Source: an uncultured Dongia sp. (GTDB lineage Bacteria > Pseudomonadota > Alphaproteobacteria > Dongiales > Dongiaceae). Taken from it: a DNA stretch of 64,000 nt. The stretch spans positions 186,001 to 250,000 of the forward strand of contig NZ_CAKZGO010000005.1 in assembly GCF_936916975.1 (NCBI RefSeq). Direction: 5' to 3'. This document shows positions 1-9,870 of the stretch, piece by piece. Every line of letters begins with the position of its first letter. Positions within the stretch are counted from its first letter, which is position 1. Below the pieces are notes generated by a model, which was not told the origin of the DNA, searched no databases, and worked only from the letters and a program-made list of their open reading frames with translations. Position numbers and translations under genes: made by a program.

Positions 1-154
1 TTAGGAAGGCCGTTATCGGCAATACGCCGAAGCAGAGATAGATCGATGCGATGACGGCTTGGTCGACCGGAGTCCCGGCACAGGCAAGTGTCGCGCTGGC
101 AAAAACAATGAACAATATCGGCAATAATGCTAGGCGAATGAACCGCATATCCAT
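1..154 (-). CDS. Small membrane or exported protein, 3' end cut off
   Basis: Open reading frame running off the left edge, starting at the ATG whose complement lies at 152-154. About 51 residues are visible. The first 25 are a hydrophobic segment after M-D-M-R-F-I-R, ending in A-T-L-A-C-A-G, which looks like a signal peptide or a first membrane helix. A second hydrophobic stretch (I-Y-L-C-F-G-V-L-P-I-T) begins near residue 40. No domain is recognisable and the product is not identified. It points away from the neighbouring intergenic region. The start could also be the second ATG, two codons on. Confidence 0.4.
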   Translation of the reverse strand, partial: MDMRFIRLALLPILFIVFASATLACAGTPVDQAVIASIYLCFGVLPITAFL

Positions 155-589
155 GAAAATCGTCCCGGGGTTACTCTGCAGTTACAAGGAATGGCGTTGG
201 CGACTTTAGGTAGTATTGCCCCTTTGGTTTACGGCGCGGCGCGCATTCTAATCAGGGGAGCCGACATTGCAAGGCGGCGAATGGGGCGCTCCAGTCTCGT
301 CGCAAATAGGATTAAATACCTTGAGTGAAAGCTGGATATAGGATAATGCTCTGTACTCATAAATGGGATTCCCATTGAAGCGCGGTTGTGTTTCAGCGTC
401 GCAAACTGTGATTCGGCGTGGGATTTCGCCGCCGATCGGCACGTCAATTCCCTGGATCGATTGACAATTGAGGGGTCATATTTCGACGCCCTTCGACTGG
501 CTCAGAAGGCCTTTTCGAATGCAGCGGAGAGAGAAGTCCAAGAATCTTGACAGGCTCAACGCGGTGGCGTGTTGCCGTCGAACAAAAGA
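155..589. other. Intergenic stretch without a convincing gene
   Basis: About 435 bases between the cut-off left gene and the terminator of the anchor-A gene. Only short overlapping frames without family resemblance or good start sites are present. At 489-509 there is a short palindromic element (CCTTC arms around GACTGGCTCA) of the kind seen as dispersed repeats in many proteobacterial genomes. The rest presumably carries the promoter of the left-edge gene. Confidence 0.5.
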
Positions 590-619
590 AAAGGCCCGTA
601 CGCAAACGTACGGGCCTTT
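590..619 (-). terminator. Rho-independent terminator of the anchor-A gene
   Basis: A perfect 13-bp stem (590-602 with 607-619) around a 4-base loop. Read on the minus strand it is followed by a T-rich run (TTTTCTTTTG). It sits 22 bases past the stop codon of the choice-of-anchor-A gene. Its AAA start and TTT end make it partly bidirectional. Confidence 0.85.
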
Positions 620-641
620 CTCACATACGCGGCAGAAGGGG

Positions 642-1829
642 TCAGGCAGCGAGAGCTGCATTCCCCAGATTGGCATTTTCTTGCGCGCGGCGGGCCCGCA
701 CACGGCGCACATAGGCGAGGCCGCCCAGTGCTGCTGCAAACAGCGGCAGGGTGGCCGGGATCGGCGTCTCCGCCACCGACGGCACTGTGGTCGGGCCATT
801 GTAGTGGATCTCGGCATTCTGAGTGACTTTGCCGGCGATCAACGTGCCTTCGATATTGGCATTGTTCGTGACATGCGCCAGCAGCGCCAGGACCGAGCCA
901 CCGAACTGGCTGTTGATCACGATTTCCTTGGCGTCGATGAAATTCCAGACCGTGTTCTGCGCCAGCGTGGTGGCGATGCCAGCGAGGAAGTTGGCAGCGA
1001 TCGTCAGCGCATTATTGCCCGCACCAGTGACATTGATGACGATGGACTTGGCGCCATTGAGGTTAAATTGGAATTCGCTGGCACCGCTGAAAAAGGCGAC
1101 GGCGTTGGAGATGTTGAACACCGCCACGCCATCGGCGTCCGGCGCTGCATTGAACGCAACGGTCCCGGCACCCGCAGTAGCACTGTTGGCGGTCAGGCTG
1201 CCGAGATAGCTTGAATAGGCGGTCAGCGTGTTCTGGAGCGATGTTGCCTGGGCGGCGACATCCGGCATCACGCTGGCCGGCACGGGTGAATTCAGGTTCT
1301 TGGTGCCGCCGTTCACATTGGCATTGCTGCCGGGCTGGACCGTGCCGCCCAGATACATGCTGCCGCCATTGACGTTGACGTTTGCGTTGTTGGTGACCGA
1401 GCCCTTGGCGTAGAGCGTGCCGTTGCCGTTGAAATTGGCGTTGAGATTGCTGGTGAGGTTACCACCCACCTTGATGTCGCCGCCCTTGTTCAGGTTGAGG
1501 TTGCTGGTAGCGATGTTGCCACCGACCACCAGGCCTGACCCGTTCATGTTGACGCTGCCCTGGAGGTTGCCGCCGGCAGTGAGCGTCGGCACGCCATCAA
1601 CCGGCAGCTGGTCGAAATGCTGGCCGTAATCGCCGCCAGTGACATTGCCGCTGACAAAGGTCTTGCCGTCGACATGCGAGCTGCTGGTGAGGTCGCCAAA
1701 GACGACCACGTTATAGGTGTTGAGGATGTCCTGGGCGCTCACGGGGCCAGCCATGGCAGGCGTTGCCGCCACGAGCAGGGTCGCCATGACAGCGGCGGCG
1801 CCAGCCGGAATAATCGATCGCAAGCTCAT
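642..1829 (-). CDS. Choice-of-anchor A family surface protein with PEP-CTERM/VPLPA-type tail
   Basis: A 395-residue exported protein. The chosen start is preceded by AGGGGA at good spacing; an in-frame start 13 codons upstream lacks this. Residues 1-28 form a signal peptide ending A-M-A. The middle is rich in N, G and V with repeated VGGN and NVNGG blocks and matches the choice-of-anchor A domain pattern (FGDLTSSSHVDGKTFVSGNV). The C-terminus has TPIPATLPLF, then a hydrophobic segment and an arginine cluster (RRVRARRA). This is the layout of a PEP-CTERM/VPLPA sorting signal cut by an exosortase-like enzyme. No exosortase is visible here. It probably goes to the cell surface or extracellular matrix; its specific role is unknown. 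Confidence 0.8.
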   Translation of the reverse strand: MSLRSIIPAGAAAVMATLLVAATPAMAGPVSAQDILNTYNVVVFGDLTSSSHVDGKTFVSGNVTGGDYGQHFDQLPVDGVPTLTAGGNLQGSVNMNGSGLVVGGNIATSNLNLNKGGDIKVGGNLTSNLNANFNGNGTLYAKGSVTNNANVNVNGGSMYLGGTVQPGSNANVNGGTKNLNSPVPASVMPDVAAQATSLQNTLTAYSSYLGSLTANSATAGAGTVAFNAAPDADGVAVFNISNAVAFFSGASEFQFNLNGAKSIVINVTGAGNNALTIAANFLAGIATTLAQNTVWNFIDAKEIVINSQFGGSVLALLAHVTNNANIEGTLIAGKVTQNAEIHYNGPTTVPSVAETPIPATLPLFAAALGGLAYVRRVRARRAQENANLGNAALAA

Positions 1830-1997
1830 GCAAGTTTCCCCTAATGACCGTCTAAGAATTCGATCCAAATCTAGGGAAAGTTTGCTGCAAGTGCTAGCAA
1901 TGAATCACAAATACTCACACTATTGTGATGTTGTCATATAAATTTTTTATTAACTATCATTTTTGCCGCAGCGCGAGAAAACCCCCGATAGCGCGGC

Positions 1998-4385
1998 CTA
2001 CTTGAGCTCCTCAGCCACCTTCCGGGCATCATCGACGCCGCGATAGTTCGGCTGGCCGAGAAGGGCGGCTTTCAATGCCTGCCGAGCTTTCTCGTCCAGC
2101 CCCTTGGCCTGCAGGGCCGCCCCATAGTGATAGAGGATCGACTGGTCCTGTGGATCCAGCGCGGTGGCCTTGGCGAGCAAAGCCAGCGCGTCGTCGACTT
2201 CGCCTTGGCGGAACAGAACCCAGCCTAACGTATCGATCTGCGTGGCGTTACCGCTGTGGCGGAAGCGCTCAGCCAGCGCGCGTGCCCGGCCAAGCAGCGC
2301 GGTATCCGTCCGCCATCCATCGGCGATCAAGGTGGCAAGGTTGTTGATGGCAACCAGATTGCTCGGCCATTTCTTCAGGATGGTTTCATAAGCGGTACGT
2401 GCCGCTTCGATGTTGCCGGCGCCATCCTCGGCAGCCGCCAGACTTAGCGCGATATCGAGATTGCCGGGCAGGCGTTTGGCGGCGGTGCGGAGAGTCTGCG
2501 CCGCGTTGGCAATCTGCCCCTGGCTCACCAGCAACTGCGCTTTCGCGAGATAGGGCCTGGCGCTGTCGGGCTGTGCCGCGATGGCCCGGTCAAGGAACGC
2601 CACCGCCTGGGTCAGGTCGCCGCCTCTTTGCTTGAGCGAAGCGAGGAGGACAAGGATGGTGCCATCCGCGGGCGCCGTCGCCAACCGCGTGTTCAAATAG
2701 GCTTCGCCTTCTGCGAGTTTGCCGGCATCGACATAGGCCTGCACGATCTTCGGGCCGAGGACGGCGAAATCGCCGCCATTTTCCAGCGCCGTCACATAGG
2801 CGCCAATGGCAATCGTGTCGTCTTTGCGTGCCAGAGCGGCATCGCCCAGCACCTGATGCCCACGCGCGTCCTTGGCATCGGCTTTGACGATATCGCGGCC
2901 GATGAGCTCGGCCATGTCGGGACGGCCGAGCTGGATGAGATAGAGTGCCTTTTGCGCCAGAACCTCGCTTGAATTCGGCCGCAGCGCGATGGCGGCATCC
3001 AGTTCCTTGATGGCCTCTGTCGGCGATCGCGGGGCAAGCAGGCTTGCCATGTCAAGATGCGCCTGCACATCGCTGGGATCGAGCTGCAGCAGCGTACGCA
3101 GCGTCTGCGCGGCCAGTTCCTTATCTCCGGTCGCCATATAGGCGCGCGACAACAGCGAGAGGGCAGGCCGCGATTCCGGATTGCCGTGCAGGATCATGCG
3201 CGCATCGGCAACGACGGCGTCGAACATCTGCTCTTCCATCAACAGGCCACCGCGCAGGAACAGCGCACCTTCATTGCGCTGATCCTGCTGCAGCACGGCT
3301 TGCACCATCGCTTGCGCATCCGCTAGGTCACCGCGCAGCAATGCAATCTGCGCCAAGCCAATCTGTGCTTCATGACCGTCACTGACGCTGGCCGGCTGTT
3401 TTGCGATCTCTTTCAGGATCACTTCGGCATTTTCCAGCTGGCCGGCATGGATCGACAGCTGCGCCAACAGCAGACGATGTCGCGGATTGCTGTTGGCTCC
3501 CTCGGTCAATGGCTTGATGGCATCAAACGCGCGATCGACGCCGATGTACTTTTCCAGGAATGCGACATATCTGGCCACCAACTGCTCACCTTGCGGCTGG
3601 CTGCGGATGGCCGTTTCGAAGAGCGCCTTGGCGTCATCTATCTTGCCGCTGTCGGCCAGTGCCTCGCCAAGGTCGCCAAGATAATCGGCATTTTCCGGCG
3701 CCACTTCGACCAACCGCTTCATGATCGCCAGACTCTCGACGCTGTCCTTGCGTTCGCGCATCAAGGCCAGCCGGAAGGTCAGCAGGTTGGTGTTATCCGG
3801 TTCCGCCGCCAGAGCGCGGTCGACCAGTTGCAGGGCGTCATCGAAGCGGTCCTGCTGCAACCGTATCTCGGCCAGGATGCCCAGGGCATCTGCGTTGTCG
3901 GGGGCGATCTTCAGCGCTGCCGCCAGCTCGGAATCGGCTTGATCGAGCTTGCCTTGGAGCCTTAGCGCTCCGGCCTTCAAGATGTGCCCATCGATCTTGT
4001 CAGGCGCAAGCTCCACGGCTTTTCCCGCACGAAAGGCGGCACTGGCCGCATCGCCGAAAAAAAGCTCCAGCTGGCCTGTCTTCAACTGGGCATCGATATT
4101 GCCGGAATTCTGGTCGGCAACCGCCCGGTAGCCGCGCAGGGCGGCCTGATAATCGCCCTGGCGCTCGGCAATGAGGGCGAGAGAATAAGTTGCGTCGGCA
4201 CCCACCGGGTTGATCTGCAGGGCATTGCGGAATTCGAGCGCTGCCTTGATGGTGTCGCCGCTTTCCAGGAGTTGCTTGCCGCGGGCGATATGCTCCGCCT
4301 CGCGCTCCGCCGGCGAATCACATGCGGCCAGCAGGAACAGGGCGGCGCCCGCCAAGGCTGGAAGGGGCCGTGTGAGGAAAGCCAT
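1998..4385 (-). CDS. TPR-repeat lipoprotein, PrsT-like (PEP-CTERM system)
   Basis: A 795-residue protein. The start is placed at the ATG preceded by GAGGTCGG rather than 21 codons upstream. A lipoprotein signal peptide ends with lipobox L-A-A-C (Cys22). The remainder is almost entirely tetratricopeptide repeats, about 20 units of 34 residues (for example ALEFRNALQINP and ALLAKATALDPQ). A TPR lipoprotein beginning with a GKQLLESGDTIKAALEFRNAL-type block resembles PrsT, which accompanies exosortase/PEP-CTERM loci. It lies 169 bases upstream of the anchor-A gene in the same direction, supporting a shared surface-protein context. It could also be a generic TPR scaffold; no exosortase or polysaccharide gene is in view. 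Confidence 0.7.
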   Translation of the reverse strand: MAFLTRPLPALAGAALFLLAACDSPAEREAEHIARGKQLLESGDTIKAALEFRNALQINPVGADATYSLALIAERQGDYQAALRGYRAVADQNSGNIDAQLKTGQLELFFGDAASAAFRAGKAVELAPDKIDGHILKAGALRLQGKLDQADSELAAALKIAPDNADALGILAEIRLQQDRFDDALQLVDRALAAEPDNTNLLTFRLALMRERKDSVESLAIMKRLVEVAPENADYLGDLGEALADSGKIDDAKALFETAIRSQPQGEQLVARYVAFLEKYIGVDRAFDAIKPLTEGANSNPRHRLLLAQLSIHAGQLENAEVILKEIAKQPASVSDGHEAQIGLAQIALLRGDLADAQAMVQAVLQQDQRNEGALFLRGGLLMEEQMFDAVVADARMILHGNPESRPALSLLSRAYMATGDKELAAQTLRTLLQLDPSDVQAHLDMASLLAPRSPTEAIKELDAAIALRPNSSEVLAQKALYLIQLGRPDMAELIGRDIVKADAKDARGHQVLGDAALARKDDTIAIGAYVTALENGGDFAVLGPKIVQAYVDAGKLAEGEAYLNTRLATAPADGTILVLLASLKQRGGDLTQAVAFLDRAIAAQPDSARPYLAKAQLLVSQGQIANAAQTLRTAAKRLPGNLDIALSLAAAEDGAGNIEAARTAYETILKKWPSNLVAINNLATLIADGWRTDTALLGRARALAERFRHSGNATQIDTLGWVLFRQGEVDDALALLAKATALDPQDQSILYHYGAALQAKGLDEKARQALKAALLGQPNYRGVDDARKVAEELK

Positions 4386-4599
4386 GGTACCGACCTCGAA
4401 ATGCGCAAGTTGTTTGCTTGGCCGTGGTCTCCCGCGGCGCCGTGGCATAGCACATAAGCGCTAGGAATGAACAAGAGGTGAATTTCCGAGCATGCCAGAT
4501 GATCGCCCTATGGCGATCGTTTGATGGCGAAGGTTTGGCAAATGATCTCGTCCTAACCTTCTGCTATGTTTTTAAGCAGAATTCTGAAGGTTCCAAGAT

Positions 4600-5106
4600 A
4601 TGCTGCCGGCTCCCGACCAGGCCACCATGCGACCGAACGTGCGGCGGCTCTTTACTTACTGGGAGGGCTTGGCTGGCGGGTCGACGCCGGAACGGCAACT
4701 GGTTGACCCGGCGGATATCGTGCCGCTGCTGCCCTATCTGATGTTGGTCGAGTTTTCCCACGATCCGTTCCGCGTCCGCTATCGCCTGACCGGTACCAGG
4801 GTAGACGAGCTCACTGGCATGAACTTGACTGGCCGCTACCTTGACGAATTCCGTTATGGAGACGGTGAGGCGACGATCCTCCATCTGGAGGACGGTTACC
4901 GGGAATGCGCGGCCACCGGAATCCCCTATCATGGCCTGTATGACTGGAAGTCCAGTGCCGGCTACATGAAGCAGATCGCGTTCGGCCTGTTCCCTTTGAA
5001 GGTGGATGGCGTCATCCGCCAGTGCCTGTCGATCGAGGACTATACCGGCATAAGCCCCGACACGCAGATGATCACCTGGTCGGCGCCGGTCAGCCGCAAG
5101 TTATAG
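4600..5106 (+). CDS. PAS_5-type PAS domain protein
   Basis: A 168-residue single-domain protein. The block R-R-L-F-T-Y-W-E-G followed by P-A-D-I-V-P-L-L-P-Y-L and then R-V-R-Y-R-L-T-G-T is the signature of the PAS_5 family, common in multiple copies in Rhodospirillales. No output domain, signal peptide or membrane helix is present. A second member sits at 41864-42391 with the same W-x-x-L ... R-Y-R-L-x-G-T layout. It probably senses a small ligand or acts through a partner; its function is not established. The start is the first ATG; an in-frame ATG nine codons on is possible. Confidence 0.8.
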   Translation: MLPAPDQATMRPNVRRLFTYWEGLAGGSTPERQLVDPADIVPLLPYLMLVEFSHDPFRVRYRLTGTRVDELTGMNLTGRYLDEFRYGDGEATILHLEDGYRECAATGIPYHGLYDWKSSAGYMKQIAFGLFPLKVDGVIRQCLSIEDYTGISPDTQMITWSAPVSRKL

Positions 5107-5122
5107 CCACGCCGCCAGGGCT

Positions 5123-5148
5123 ACATTGTCGGGGGCCACATTGTCGGG
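5123..5148. repeat. Short direct repeat ACATTGTCGGG
   Basis: The 11-mer ACATTGTCGGG occurs at 5123-5133 and again at 5138-5148, just after the stop of the PAS_5 gene. A spacing of 15 bases could reflect local slippage or a binding-site pair. No function can be assigned. Confidence 0.4.
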
Positions 5149-5370
5149 TCAAATGCCCAATTGCCATTAAATGGTGTGATTTCTGTGACATTTTATCTAG
5201 ATCGCTGTGGTTCGATAGGTCAATAAGCCTCAAGACCGCGAGATTTCACCACATTCTGGTGTTGCCCCATTGCCGCGGCATCATCACTATCTTGTAGCGA
5301 TCGTCATTGACGGCTATCAGCAGGCCGAGAAGCGCCAAAAAACAATTCCAGCGACGCCAAGAGTAGAAGC

Positions 5371-6087
5371 ATGACCCCACGCGTGATTTCGCAGCTAGTT
5401 AACGGATTTGTCGCGGTAATGCTGCTTTCCGCCTGTGCCGTCGGCGAGCAGGATCGCAAGCAACCAGCAATTGTTGCGGCAAAACCAGTGGTCATTGCGG
5501 CCCCACAAGAAGAACCGATCATTCCGAAACTGAAACCGAAGACACAGAAAAAGGCGCCAGCTTCCCCGAGACTCTCCGAACCTGAGCCGGCAGATACGCC
5601 GGCGGCGGCCAATGGGACGACGGTGCCGGATAATCATCAGCAATTGATTGAGCAGCAGGCGCCGGGCATGCCGGCGCCCACGACGGAGGCGGTACCACCC
5701 ACCGTGGGCACCGCGGATCCGAGCGACGGTTCTGACCCTGCTAACATGTCGGACGGTGCCGTGGCTGCTGCTGTGCCGTCCGCGCCGGCGGTGATCCAGT
5801 CGGAACCTGAACCCGTGTCAAAGCTGGTATCGCCGGACGAGCTCAAAAGCAAAGCGGAGTCTGAGGTCGTGACCCTGTTGGGCCGCCCGGTTACAACCCG
5901 CAGCGAGGGAACAGGCACGGTTTGGACCTACCGCGCGGGAACTTGTTCGCTAGATGTCTATTTCTTTCTGGACGTGGCGGATAATCAGCGCCGCGCCCTT
6001 AGTTATGAGATGCTGCCGGCGGGGGCCGAGTATGACGTCACGCAGAGTTGTTACAAGGCCCTGAAAGAGGCGCATCATGTGCAATAA
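5371..6087 (+). CDS. Putative lipoprotein, unknown function
   Basis: A 238-residue protein. Its signal peptide ends with lipobox L-S-A-C (Cys22), so it should be anchored in the inner or outer membrane facing the periplasm. Residues 25-150 are a low-complexity Pro/Ala/Glu linker. The last 80 residues form a compact domain (PDELKSKAESEVVTLLGRP ... VWTYRAGTCSLDVYFF) that looks like the small SmpA/OmlA-type beta fold, with two cysteines. It ends 17 bases before the response-regulator gene and may be co-transcribed with the two-component pair. No specific family is recognised. Confidence 0.7.
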   Translation: MTPRVISQLVNGFVAVMLLSACAVGEQDRKQPAIVAAKPVVIAAPQEEPIIPKLKPKTQKKAPASPRLSEPEPADTPAAANGTTVPDNHQQLIEQQAPGMPAPTTEAVPPTVGTADPSDGSDPANMSDGAVAAAVPSAPAVIQSEPEPVSKLVSPDELKSKAESEVVTLLGRPVTTRSEGTGTVWTYRAGTCSLDVYFFLDVADNQRRALSYEMLPAGAEYDVTQSCYKALKEAHHVQ

Positions 6088-6104
6088 GAATCGGAACGAA
6101 AACA

Positions 6105-6863
6105 ATGGCTGAGGCCACCCGAATCGTCGTCGTCGACGATGATGATCTGTTTCGCCCCATGCTGGTCGGAAATCTGTCCGAGGCCGGCTTCAATGTGCGC
6201 GAATTTTCCGCACCCGACGTCGCCCTCGAAGCTCTGAGCGCTGAGAGCGTCGCGCCGGAATCCACCATCGATCTTCTTATCCTCGATTGGAAGATGCCGG
6301 TCTTGACCGGGCTCGAATTGCTGCAGCGCCTGCGCCAGATCGGTTTGATGACGCCGGCGATCTTTCTGACCTCGCTGGACGACGTCATTTACGAAGAAGC
6401 GGCCTTGAAGGCGGGTGCTATCGATTTCGTCGGCAAGACGCGCAGCTTCGCCATCCTGCAGCGCCGCATCGAGTTGGCGCTGAGCCGGTCGGAAGCGGTC
6501 GATGGTCAGGCCGATGGCCAAGCGTCGGCTGATGGCGTGCTGCAGACCGGACCGCTGCTGCTCGATGCGGGTTCGCATGCGGTGACGTGGCAGGAACGGC
6601 AGGTCAGCTTGACCTTGGGCGAGTTCAAATCGGTAGCATTGATGGTTCGCGCGGGACGCGATGTCAGCTACCGGGAAATCTATGACGCATTGCGTGGTGA
6701 GAATTTTGCCGCAGGGCAGGGGCCGGACGGCTACCGCGCCAATGTGCGCGCGCTGATCAAGCGGGTGCGGCAGAAATTCATCGCCGTCGATCCCAGTTTT
6801 GATGCGATCGAGAATTTTCCGGGCTTCGGCTATCGCTGGCGCGCGGCCGGCAAGGAACCATAA
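6105..6863 (+). CDS. OmpR-type response regulator
   Basis: A 252-residue protein. The receiver domain (residues 5-125) has acidic pocket D-D-D-D near residue 12, phospho-acceptor Asp61 in L-I-L-D-W-K-M-P, and the conserved Lys in G-K-T. The C-terminal 95 residues form a winged-helix DNA-binding domain (LTLGEFK ... NVRALIKRVRQKF ... GFGYRW). The layout resembles ChvI-type regulators. The sensor kinase gene starts 36 bases downstream, so the two form a cognate pair. The chosen ATG begins M-A-E-A-T; longer in-frame starts would overlap the lipoprotein gene. Confidence 0.85.
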   Translation: MAEATRIVVVDDDDLFRPMLVGNLSEAGFNVREFSAPDVALEALSAESVAPESTIDLLILDWKMPVLTGLELLQRLRQIGLMTPAIFLTSLDDVIYEEAALKAGAIDFVGKTRSFAILQRRIELALSRSEAVDGQADGQASADGVLQTGPLLLDAGSHAVTWQERQVSLTLGEFKSVALMVRAGRDVSYREIYDALRGENFAAGQGPDGYRANVRALIKRVRQKFIAVDPSFDAIENFPGFGYRWRAAGKEP

Positions 6864-6899
6864 GGCCATGGATTAGAGCTCGGCCGTTCGGGGGAAGGG

Positions 6900-8393
6900 A
6901 TGCTGCGCGCGTTATTCGGATCGGTTCTGGTGAAACTGGTGCTGCTCGGGCTGGTGTTCCTGAGCGTGCCGATGATCCTCTATGGCCGTTTTGCGACCGT
7001 CGACGAAGAACGCCAGCAATTGCTGCTCAACAATCTGCAGAACCAGGGCTACCTGCTGTCGCAGGGGTTGGAACTGGCCTTGCGTGCTGAGGGTGCCAAG
7101 GCGCCGGTGGCCGCCGCGGATTGGGTGGCGCGGCTCGGCACCAGCAGCCTGCGCATCAAATTGCTGATGCGGCCGGTGGGCGAGCAGCAGAGTTTCTATT
7201 ACGTGGCGGCATTCCCAACGATCGACACCGCCTATCTCGATGCCGAGCGTCAGGCGCTGGTCGCGACCGGCATTCTTGGCAAGGTCGAGGAGAGTTGCGC
7301 CGGCAATCGCAGCCTCAGCCAAAGCTTTACCGGCCCCACCGGCACCATCGAAATCCTGACCTCGATCTCGCCCTTTCATACCGAAGTCGGCTGCTGGGCA
7401 GTGATCACCGCCTATGCCGAGAGCGATCCAGCCGGTACCACGCTGGCGCGACCCTTCGCTTCGGCGCCGGAAGTCCGCTGGGCCGGCATCTTCTACGCCA
7501 TGATGGCGTTACTGATCCTGGCCGTCGCCGTGTCGGTGGCCCTCGGGCTTCGCCGTTTCGCGCGTCTCGCACGCCTCATCCGCCGTGTGCCCGGTCGCCG
7601 CCAGATCAGCTTTGCCAACGCAACGCCGGTGCCCGAACTGAAACCGGTCGCGGTCGAATTCGATAGCCTGGTCACGACATTGGAGACCTCCGCGCGCTCG
7701 ATCCGTGAAGCGGCGGAAGAGAACGCCCATGCCCTGAAGGCGCCGATCGCCGCCATGGCGCAGGCGGTCGAACCCATTCGCCGTGTTGCCAATGCCGCCA
7801 ACGACGATCGCGCCAAGCGTGCCGTGGAGACGATCGAGCGGGCGCTAGAGCGCATGGAAGATCTGGTGGCCTCGGCCCGACGGATCGACGAAGCGATCGC
7901 CGAAATGATTGACGCGCCAGCCTCGCCGATCAAGCTCTCGTCGATGGTCGAAAACACCGCGCGGGCCTTTGCCGAGGCTCATGGCAACAACGTCAAGATC
8001 GTGGCCAGCATCGAACCCGGCATCAAGGTGGCGGCGAGCGAAGAGGCGCTGGAGACAGCCATCGAAAATCTGGTCGACAATGCGGTGAGCTTTGCCCCAC
8101 CCGGCTCGACCGTGCGCCTGGACCTCAAGCAAGGTGGGGGGCGAGCGCGCCTCGCCGTCATCGATCAGGGGCCGGGCGTGCCGGTTGACTTGCTCCCGGC
8201 GATCTTCGAACGGCATGTCTCGCATCGCCCGCAGACAAATGGCGCCGGTGCTCGCGCTTCCGGCGGCCCGCATTTCGGCCTGGGTCTTGCCATCGTGCGG
8301 CGGAATATCGAGCTGATGGGTGGCCGTGTCGCCGCGCGCAACCGGCCGGAAGGCGGCTTCGAAGTGACGATCAGCCTGCCGCTGGCGACCTAG
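6900..8393 (+). CDS. Membrane sensor histidine kinase, partner of the 6105-6863 regulator
   Basis: A 497-residue kinase. Membrane helices at about residues 7-26 and 196-216 enclose a periplasmic sensor domain of about 170 residues with two cysteines (C133 and C165). A HAMP-like linker follows. The dimerisation/phosphoacceptor segment is N-A-H-A-L-K-A-P-I with His277. The ATPase domain has the N box ([12 protein letters not shown]), G1 (DQGPGVP) and G2 (GLGLAIVRR). The stop codon overlaps that of the convergent allA gene in a shared CTAG. The ligand is unknown; the HALKAPI H-box is seen in ChvG-like and related kinases. Confidence 0.85.
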   Translation: MLRALFGSVLVKLVLLGLVFLSVPMILYGRFATVDEERQQLLLNNLQNQGYLLSQGLELALRAEGAKAPVAAADWVARLGTSSLRIKLLMRPVGEQQSFYYVAAFPTIDTAYLDAERQALVATGILGKVEESCAGNRSLSQSFTGPTGTIEILTSISPFHTEVGCWAVITAYAESDPAGTTLARPFASAPEVRWAGIFYAMMALLILAVAVSVALGLRRFARLARLIRRVPGRRQISFANATPVPELKPVAVEFDSLVTTLETSARSIREAAEENAHALKAPIAAMAQAVEPIRRVANAANDDRAKRAVETIERALERMEDLVASARRIDEAIAEMIDAPASPIKLSSMVENTARAFAEAHGNNVKIVASIEPGIKVAASEEALETAIENLVDNAVSFAPPGSTVRLDLKQGGGRARLAVIDQGPGVPVDLLPAIFERHVSHRPQTNGAGARASGGPHFGLGLAIVRRNIELMGGRVAARNRPEGGFEVTISLPLAT

Positions 8394-8881
8394 CAGGTCA
8401 CGAAGACGTCTTCGGTGAGAGCGATCTCGTCGCAATTATCGCCGCTGCCACCGCGGTCGATGATCAGGAAGTCCTGCGCTTCATCGAGCGCGATCAGTGG
8501 ATGATGCCAGGTGCCGCGGGCATAATTCACGCCCTGAGATCCCTCAGTCCGGAAACAACGCAAATCGGCAGGACCAGGTGCCGCGCCAGGCTTTGCGACC
8601 ACAACCAGGAACGGGCGTGCTGCCAAAGGCACGAACGCCTGCGATGAGAGCGGATGCCGCTCCATCATAGTGATCCGCAAAGGCAGGATGCGCGGCTTGG
8701 CGCGGAAGATGTTGAGCAGCGGCCGGCCGCCTTCCGCCACGACATCGATTTTGGCAAGGTCGTGATAGCGCTCGGCATAGCCTTCATTGATCGTGTAATG
8801 CTTGGCGGCGCGATCGCAATCGATGACATCGCCGAATGGGGCGAAGGCGGCGCGGGTCAGGGCCTCGATTCTGATATTCAT
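8390..8881 (-). CDS. allA: Ureidoglycolate lyase
   Basis: A 163-residue cupin-fold enzyme that cleaves ureidoglycolate to glyoxylate and urea, the last step of allantoate breakdown. The N-terminus ([17 protein letters not shown]) and the metal-site block G-T-W-H-H-P-L are typical of AllA, as is the F-L-I-I-D-R-G end. It is the third gene of the puuE-alc-allA operon, and its start overlaps the alc stop by 4 bp (ATGA), indicating translational coupling. The upstream in-frame ATG (five codons earlier) lies inside alc and is less likely. The length is normal for the family. Confidence 0.9.
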   Translation of the reverse strand: MNIRIEALTRAAFAPFGDVIDCDRAAKHYTINEGYAERYHDLAKIDVVAEGGRPLLNIFRAKPRILPLRITMMERHPLSSQAFVPLAARPFLVVVAKPGAAPGPADLRCFRTEGSQGVNYARGTWHHPLIALDEAQDFLIIDRGGSGDNCDEIALTEDVFVTC

Positions 8882-9870
8882 GCAGGCTGCCCCCATAGCC
8901 GCAGGCGTGACACGCCGCCATCGGGGATGACGTTGAGACGTACATGGCTGACCAAGCCCAGATCTGCGATCTCACCCGTGTAGAGGTGCTGCTTGTCCAT
9001 CGCCATCTTCTGTTCCGGCAGCAGGGTGCGCCAGAACATCGATTGCGTGACGACGGATTGGTCAGTGGACGACGCGACCAGCGCCGCCTGGATGGAACAG
9101 CGGTCCGGGAAGTTGCCCTTGAAGTGGGCGGTATCGATTTCAATCTTCGAGATCCGCCCGGCATGTCCCAAGGCGATGATGCACCAATCATTGCCGGGCT
9201 CACGCCGCCGCCGCGTTTCCCAGCCATCGCCCATGTTCACGCCGCGGCCGGGATAAAGCAGCCGCATCGGCGTGCCGTAATGCTGATCGGAACAGGAGAC
9301 AGCGTAGGCGCCCATCTCGATTGCCGCCAGATTCAAGGGCTGCGATCGATCCAAGCCCTGCCAATCCACCGTCGGTCGACCATAGGCACGCAGGCGCGCG
9401 ACACCGCCATCGGGATAGATATTGAGCCGCACATGGCTGAAGACACCGTCCTGCGTCGCCGGCACGAAGTGATGGCTGTCGCCCTGCAAAGAAGTCGCCG
9501 GCACGATCGTCGTCCATTCGGTCTTCGCATCCGGGGTGCCTGTGACATTGCAGACATCGATCGACGCGGCGGGTGGATAGTTGCCAGTGAAATGGCTGGT
9601 GTCGATGTCGAAGCCGCTGATGCGACCCGCGAGGCCCAGCTTGCAGATGCAATGGTCATAGCCCTCGGTTCGCTTGCGGCGGCTTTCCCATCCATCCATC
9701 CATTTACCGTTGTCATCGTACTTGCCGGGGACAAACACTGCCGGATCTGGGTTGAGCATCCGCTCCTTGGGCGCAAAAAAATCGTCGCTGGCGGAGACCG
9801 CCTCTGCACCCAGCCGCGGGTCCAGCAGATTGACGACAGCTGCGCCGAAAGGATGTTCATCCGTGTTCAT
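8878..9870 (-). CDS. alc: Allantoicase
   Basis: A 330-residue enzyme hydrolysing allantoate to ureidoglycolate and urea. It contains the two-fold internal repeat typical of allantoicase: each half has the G-W-E-(S/T)-R-R-(K/R)-R motif, a D-x-x-H-F-x-G-N-(Y/F)-P block and an S-H-V-R-L-N-(I/V)-(Y/I)-P-D-G-G-V strand. The ATG at 9868-9870 overlaps the puuE stop (ATGA). The longer start 11 codons upstream would overlap puuE further. The length is normal. It acts in the cytoplasm between the allantoinase PuuE and AllA. Confidence 0.93.
   Translation of the reverse strand: MNTDEHPFGAAVVNLLDPRLGAEAVSASDDFFAPKERMLNPDPAVFVPGKYDDNGKWMDGWESRRKRTEGYDHCICKLGLAGRISGFDIDTSHFTGNYPPAASIDVCNVTGTPDAKTEWTTIVPATSLQGDSHHFVPATQDGVFSHVRLNIYPDGGVARLRAYGRPTVDWQGLDRSQPLNLAAIEMGAYAVSCSDQHYGTPMRLLYPGRGVNMGDGWETRRRREPGNDWCIIALGHAGRISKIEIDTAHFKGNFPDRCSIQAALVASSTDQSVVTQSMFWRTLLPEQKMAMDKQHLYTGEIADLGLVSHVRLNVIPDGGVSRLRLWGQPA

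Noticed and set aside
229-447. Minus-strand short frames (64 and 72 codons) in the first intergenic region
   Set aside because: They overlap each other in different frames, lack ribosome sites and show no domain.
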